Assembly: GCA_002433675.1 (NCBI GenBank)
Contig: DJIP01000149.1
Span: 1 to 7,431, forward strand
Origin: Halomonas halophila
Lineage (GTDB): Bacteria; Pseudomonadota; Gammaproteobacteria; Pseudomonadales; Halomonadaceae
Length of the DNA stretch: 7,431 nucleotides
Reading direction: 5' to 3'
Shown here: positions 5,351 to 7,431 of the stretch, piece after piece
How the letters are laid out: every line of letters starts with the position of its first letter
Numbering within the stretch: position 1 is the first letter of the stretch
Program-made: the position numbers and the translations under genes
The notes under the pieces: generated by a model
The model's database searches: none
Told to the model about the DNA's origin: nothing
Seen by the model: only the letters and a program-made list of their open reading frames with translations

Positions 5351-6805
5351 ATGGAGCCAACTAACGTGCGTCCTTTCCCCACCGGTCTCGGCACCACCAG
5401 CCGCCGCGAAAGCTGGCCCTTGATCCGTCTGGCACTGCCCATCTGTGGCGCCCAATTGGCCCAGGCCGGCATGAGCGTCGTCGATATCATGATGACCGGT
5501 CGCCAGAGCGCCACCGACCTCGCCGCGGTTTCCGTCGGCGCCAGCCTGTGGATGCCCTTGATGCTGTTCATGACGGGCACCCTGATGGGACTGACGCCGA
5601 TCGTCGCCCAGCTGCTGGGGGGCGGGCGCCAGGCGGGCATTCGTCCCAACGTGCACCAGGCGCTGTGGGTGGGCCTGGTATTGGGGCTGGTCTCGGCGCT
5701 GTTGCTGCGCCTGGCGGTAGCGCCGGTATTCGCCTGGATGGAAGTGCCCCCGGAAGTGGCCGAGCGCGCTCGTGACTATGTCGGCGCGGTGGCCTTCGGT
5801 ATGCCAGGCGTCGCCATCTTCCTGGCGCTGCGGGCGTTTTCCGACGGGGTCAATCATACCCGGCCGGCGCTGTGGATCAGCCTGATCGGGCTGGCCGTGA
5901 ACATCCCCAGCAACTATGTGCTGATCTACGGTGGTGACGGTTTCACTCGACTGCTGGGCGATGCGACCCCCAGCTGGCTGGCCAACCTGCCGGCACTGGG
6001 CGCCTATGGCTGCGGCATCGCCACCGCCATCGCCATGTGGGTGATGACTCTGTCGATGATCCGCTACACCCAGAAGAGCCGCGCCTATGGCAGTATCGAA
6101 CTGTGGCACTCGCCCACCCGTCCGAACCCCCGGATGATTGCCGAACTGCTCTACGTAGGCGTTCCTATCGGTGTGGCGATCTTTGTCGAAGTCACCCTGT
6201 TCACCCTGATCGCGTTGTTTATCGCAAGCCTCGGCGAGATCGTGGTGGCCGCCCACCAGGTCGCACTCAACTACACCTCGGTACTGTTCATGCTGCCGCT
6301 GTCACTGGGCATGGCGTTGACGGTGCGGGTCGGCAATGCACTGGGCGGTGGTGACCCGCGGCTGGCGCGACTGGTGGCCTGGAACGGCATCCTGATCGCG
6401 CTGCTGGTGGCGCTGTTCAACAGCCTGCTGCTGTGGCTGACGGCAGAGACCATCGTCGGGCTCTATACCCATAACGTCGAGGTTCAGGCGCTGACCCTGT
6501 CGCTGGTGGGGCTGGCGATGCTCTATCAGGTATCGGATTCCTTGCAGGTGGCCCTCGCCGGCGCCCTGCGCGGCTACAAGGACACCCGAGTGATCATGTT
6601 CATCACCTTGCTGGCGTACTGGCTGGTCGGCCTCGGTGGCGGCCACCTGCTGGGACGCTACGGTGTTGGCGACTGGATCGAACCGATGGGGGTACACGGC
6701 TACTGGATCGGGCTGATCGCGGGGCTGACCGTCGCCGCGCTGCTGCTGGGCGAGCGCTTCCGGCGCAAGGCCAGAAGCGTCGCCAGGCAGGCGGAGGACG
6801 GCTGA
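5351..6805 (+). CDS. norM: MATE family multidrug efflux pump, NorM type
   Basis: Inner-membrane antiporter expected to export cationic drugs or metabolites in exchange for Na+ or H+. It has 484 residues from ATG at 5351, slightly longer than V. cholerae NorM (about 460), and the pattern of 12 hydrophobic segments in two similar halves. Conserved sites matching NorM: D45 in SVVDIMMTG of helix 1, E280 in FVEVTLF of helix 7, and D396 in VSDSLQV near helix 10, followed by ALAGALRGYKD. The block VVAAHQVALNYTS is also typical. ATG at 5351 has no good ribosome site. GTG at 5366, in the same frame, has GGAG nine nucleotides upstream and would shorten the protein by five residues, so the start is uncertain. 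A lipoprotein gene follows 2 nt after the stop. The symbol is by family; the true substrate is unknown. Confidence 0.92.
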   Translation: MEPTNVRPFPTGLGTTSRRESWPLIRLALPICGAQLAQAGMSVVDIMMTGRQSATDLAAVSVGASLWMPLMLFMTGTLMGLTPIVAQLLGGGRQAGIRPNVHQALWVGLVLGLVSALLLRLAVAPVFAWMEVPPEVAERARDYVGAVAFGMPGVAIFLALRAFSDGVNHTRPALWISLIGLAVNIPSNYVLIYGGDGFTRLLGDATPSWLANLPALGAYGCGIATAIAMWVMTLSMIRYTQKSRAYGSIELWHSPTRPNPRMIAELLYVGVPIGVAIFVEVTLFTLIALFIASLGEIVVAAHQVALNYTSVLFMLPLSLGMALTVRVGNALGGGDPRLARLVAWNGILIALLVALFNSLLLWLTAETIVGLYTHNVEVQALTLSLVGLAMLYQVSDSLQVALAGALRGYKDTRVIMFITLLAYWLVGLGGGHLLGRYGVGDWIEPMGVHGYWIGLIAGLTVAALLLGERFRRKARSVARQAEDG

Positions 6806-6807
6806 GC

Positions 6808-7431
6808 ATGCACGGCTTTGGTCCTGGCTGGCGACCGCTGCTGCTCACCTCCTGCCTGTCGCTGCTGGTGGGCTGTGGCGACTCGGCGCTGGAACGTGAT
6901 CTGCTGGCCTATCAAGAGCGGCTAGCCGAGGCACTCGACCAGCCACCACCGGAGCCCGCGCCGGTGGCCAACATCGGCGACTTCCCCGAACGCCGTCAGC
7001 TGACACTGGAGATCCCGCCGATCAGGGAAGGCATGCTCGACGTCTTCGCCCTGCGCGGTTGCCATATCGCCAATCTGGTCGCCGAGCGCAACAACCAGCT
7101 TGGCAAGACCGCCGCCCCCAGCCAGCGCTGGCTTTACGAGCTGCGTCTGTGGCGCCGCCTCAGCGCCTGCTGGAACGCCGACGCCGCCGACGCCCTGGCC
7201 GAGGGAGATCGTCAGCGCCTGGCCCGCCTGACCGAGGCCAAGACCCGCCAGCTGCCACTGGCCAGCTACAACGCCCTGGTTTCTTCCGAGGAGTGGACGG
7301 GCAGCTTTTCGCGGGCAAGCTCCCCCCTGTCTCTCGACGAACTCTCGTCGGTCGACGAACAGCTTGCGGCGCTTGGCTATCTGAACGAAGCGGTCATCCA
7401 CCAGTTTGACCGCCAGTGGACGCCAGAGTCC
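6808..7431 (+). CDS. Predicted lipoprotein, DUF3080-like (3' end beyond window)
   Basis: Read by eye as an open frame of 208 codons that runs off the right edge. The ATG lies 2 nt after the MATE stop, with GGAGG at 6793-6797 ten nucleotides upstream, so it is probably co-transcribed with the pump. The N-terminus is a lipoprotein signal: hydrophobic LLLTSCLSLL, then lipobox LVGC with Cys23. The next residues are Gly-Asp; Asp is at +3 rather than +2, so inner-membrane retention is not indicated. The mature part has a short helix ERDLLAYQERLAEAL, a Pro-rich linker (PPPEPAP), then EGMLDVFALRGC, LVAERNNQLGK and WLYELRLWRRLSACW, with paired cysteines near residues 85 and 121. This resembles the uncharacterised gammaproteobacterial family DUF3080. 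That family name is from memory and moderately sure; function is unknown. Confidence 0.82.
   Translation, partial: MHGFGPGWRPLLLTSCLSLLVGCGDSALERDLLAYQERLAEALDQPPPEPAPVANIGDFPERRQLTLEIPPIREGMLDVFALRGCHIANLVAERNNQLGKTAAPSQRWLYELRLWRRLSACWNADAADALAEGDRQRLARLTEAKTRQLPLASYNALVSSEEWTGSFSRASSPLSLDELSSVDEQLAALGYLNEAVIHQFDRQWTPES

Noticed and set aside
5282..6256. Minus-strand open frame of 324 codons opposite the MATE gene
   Set aside because: Its product is His, Gln, Gly and Arg rich with no domain, and it mirrors the codon pattern of the pump gene.
1..7431. Defence island, phage, insertion sequence or CRISPR content
   Set aside because: No transposase, integrase, repeat-spacer array or known defence domain was seen. 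All recognised genes are ordinary chromosomal ones.

Overview
The window is GC-rich and densely coded, and most likely chromosomal DNA of a gammaproteobacterium. The best guess is a moderate halophile of the Halomonas type. The evidence is a recognisable EpmC (EF-P hydroxylase, a gammaproteobacterial protein), a true TatD-type nuclease, a Uup-type ABC-F ATPase, and a strongly acidic small cytoplasmic protein (36 Asp/Glu against 10 Lys/Arg). The genus is inferred from general resemblance, not from a marker gene.

Layout: (1) 1-1475, minus strand: the N-terminal 491 codons of uup, running off the left edge. (2) 1476-1675: a 200-bp divergent promoter region with a -10-like box facing each way. 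(3) 1676-3026, plus strand: tatD (TTG start) followed 1 nt later by a 159-residue protein that looks like a degenerate DEDD exonuclease, probably one operon. (4) 3027-3346: a 320-bp gap with no convincing gene but much structure: a 9-bp hairpin, a C-rich/G-poor tract with a minus-strand G-quadruplex motif, a 10-bp inverted repeat and a 14-bp perfect palindrome. (5) 3347-4351, plus strand: an exported metallo-beta-lactamase-fold hydrolase with a 12-bp tandem repeat at its 5' end. (6) 4361-4915, minus strand: epmC, convergent with the hydrolase gene and only 9 bp from it. (7) 4916-5350: a 435-bp divergent region, mostly featureless except for a promoter-like segment near 5226-5250. (8) 5351-6805, plus strand: a NorM/MATE efflux pump, followed 2 nt later by the start of a lipoprotein gene (6808 to the right edge, DUF3080-like).

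The genes do not form one pathway. Uup and EpmC both act on translation, TatD and its partner are nuclease or nuclease-like, and the MATE pump and lipoprotein are envelope proteins that are probably co-transcribed. No mobile element, CRISPR array, tRNA or rRNA was seen, and no clear new system. The items most worth a second look are the apparently inactivated exonuclease coupled to tatD, the structured region upstream of the exported hydrolase, and the tandem repeat in that hydrolase's signal region.
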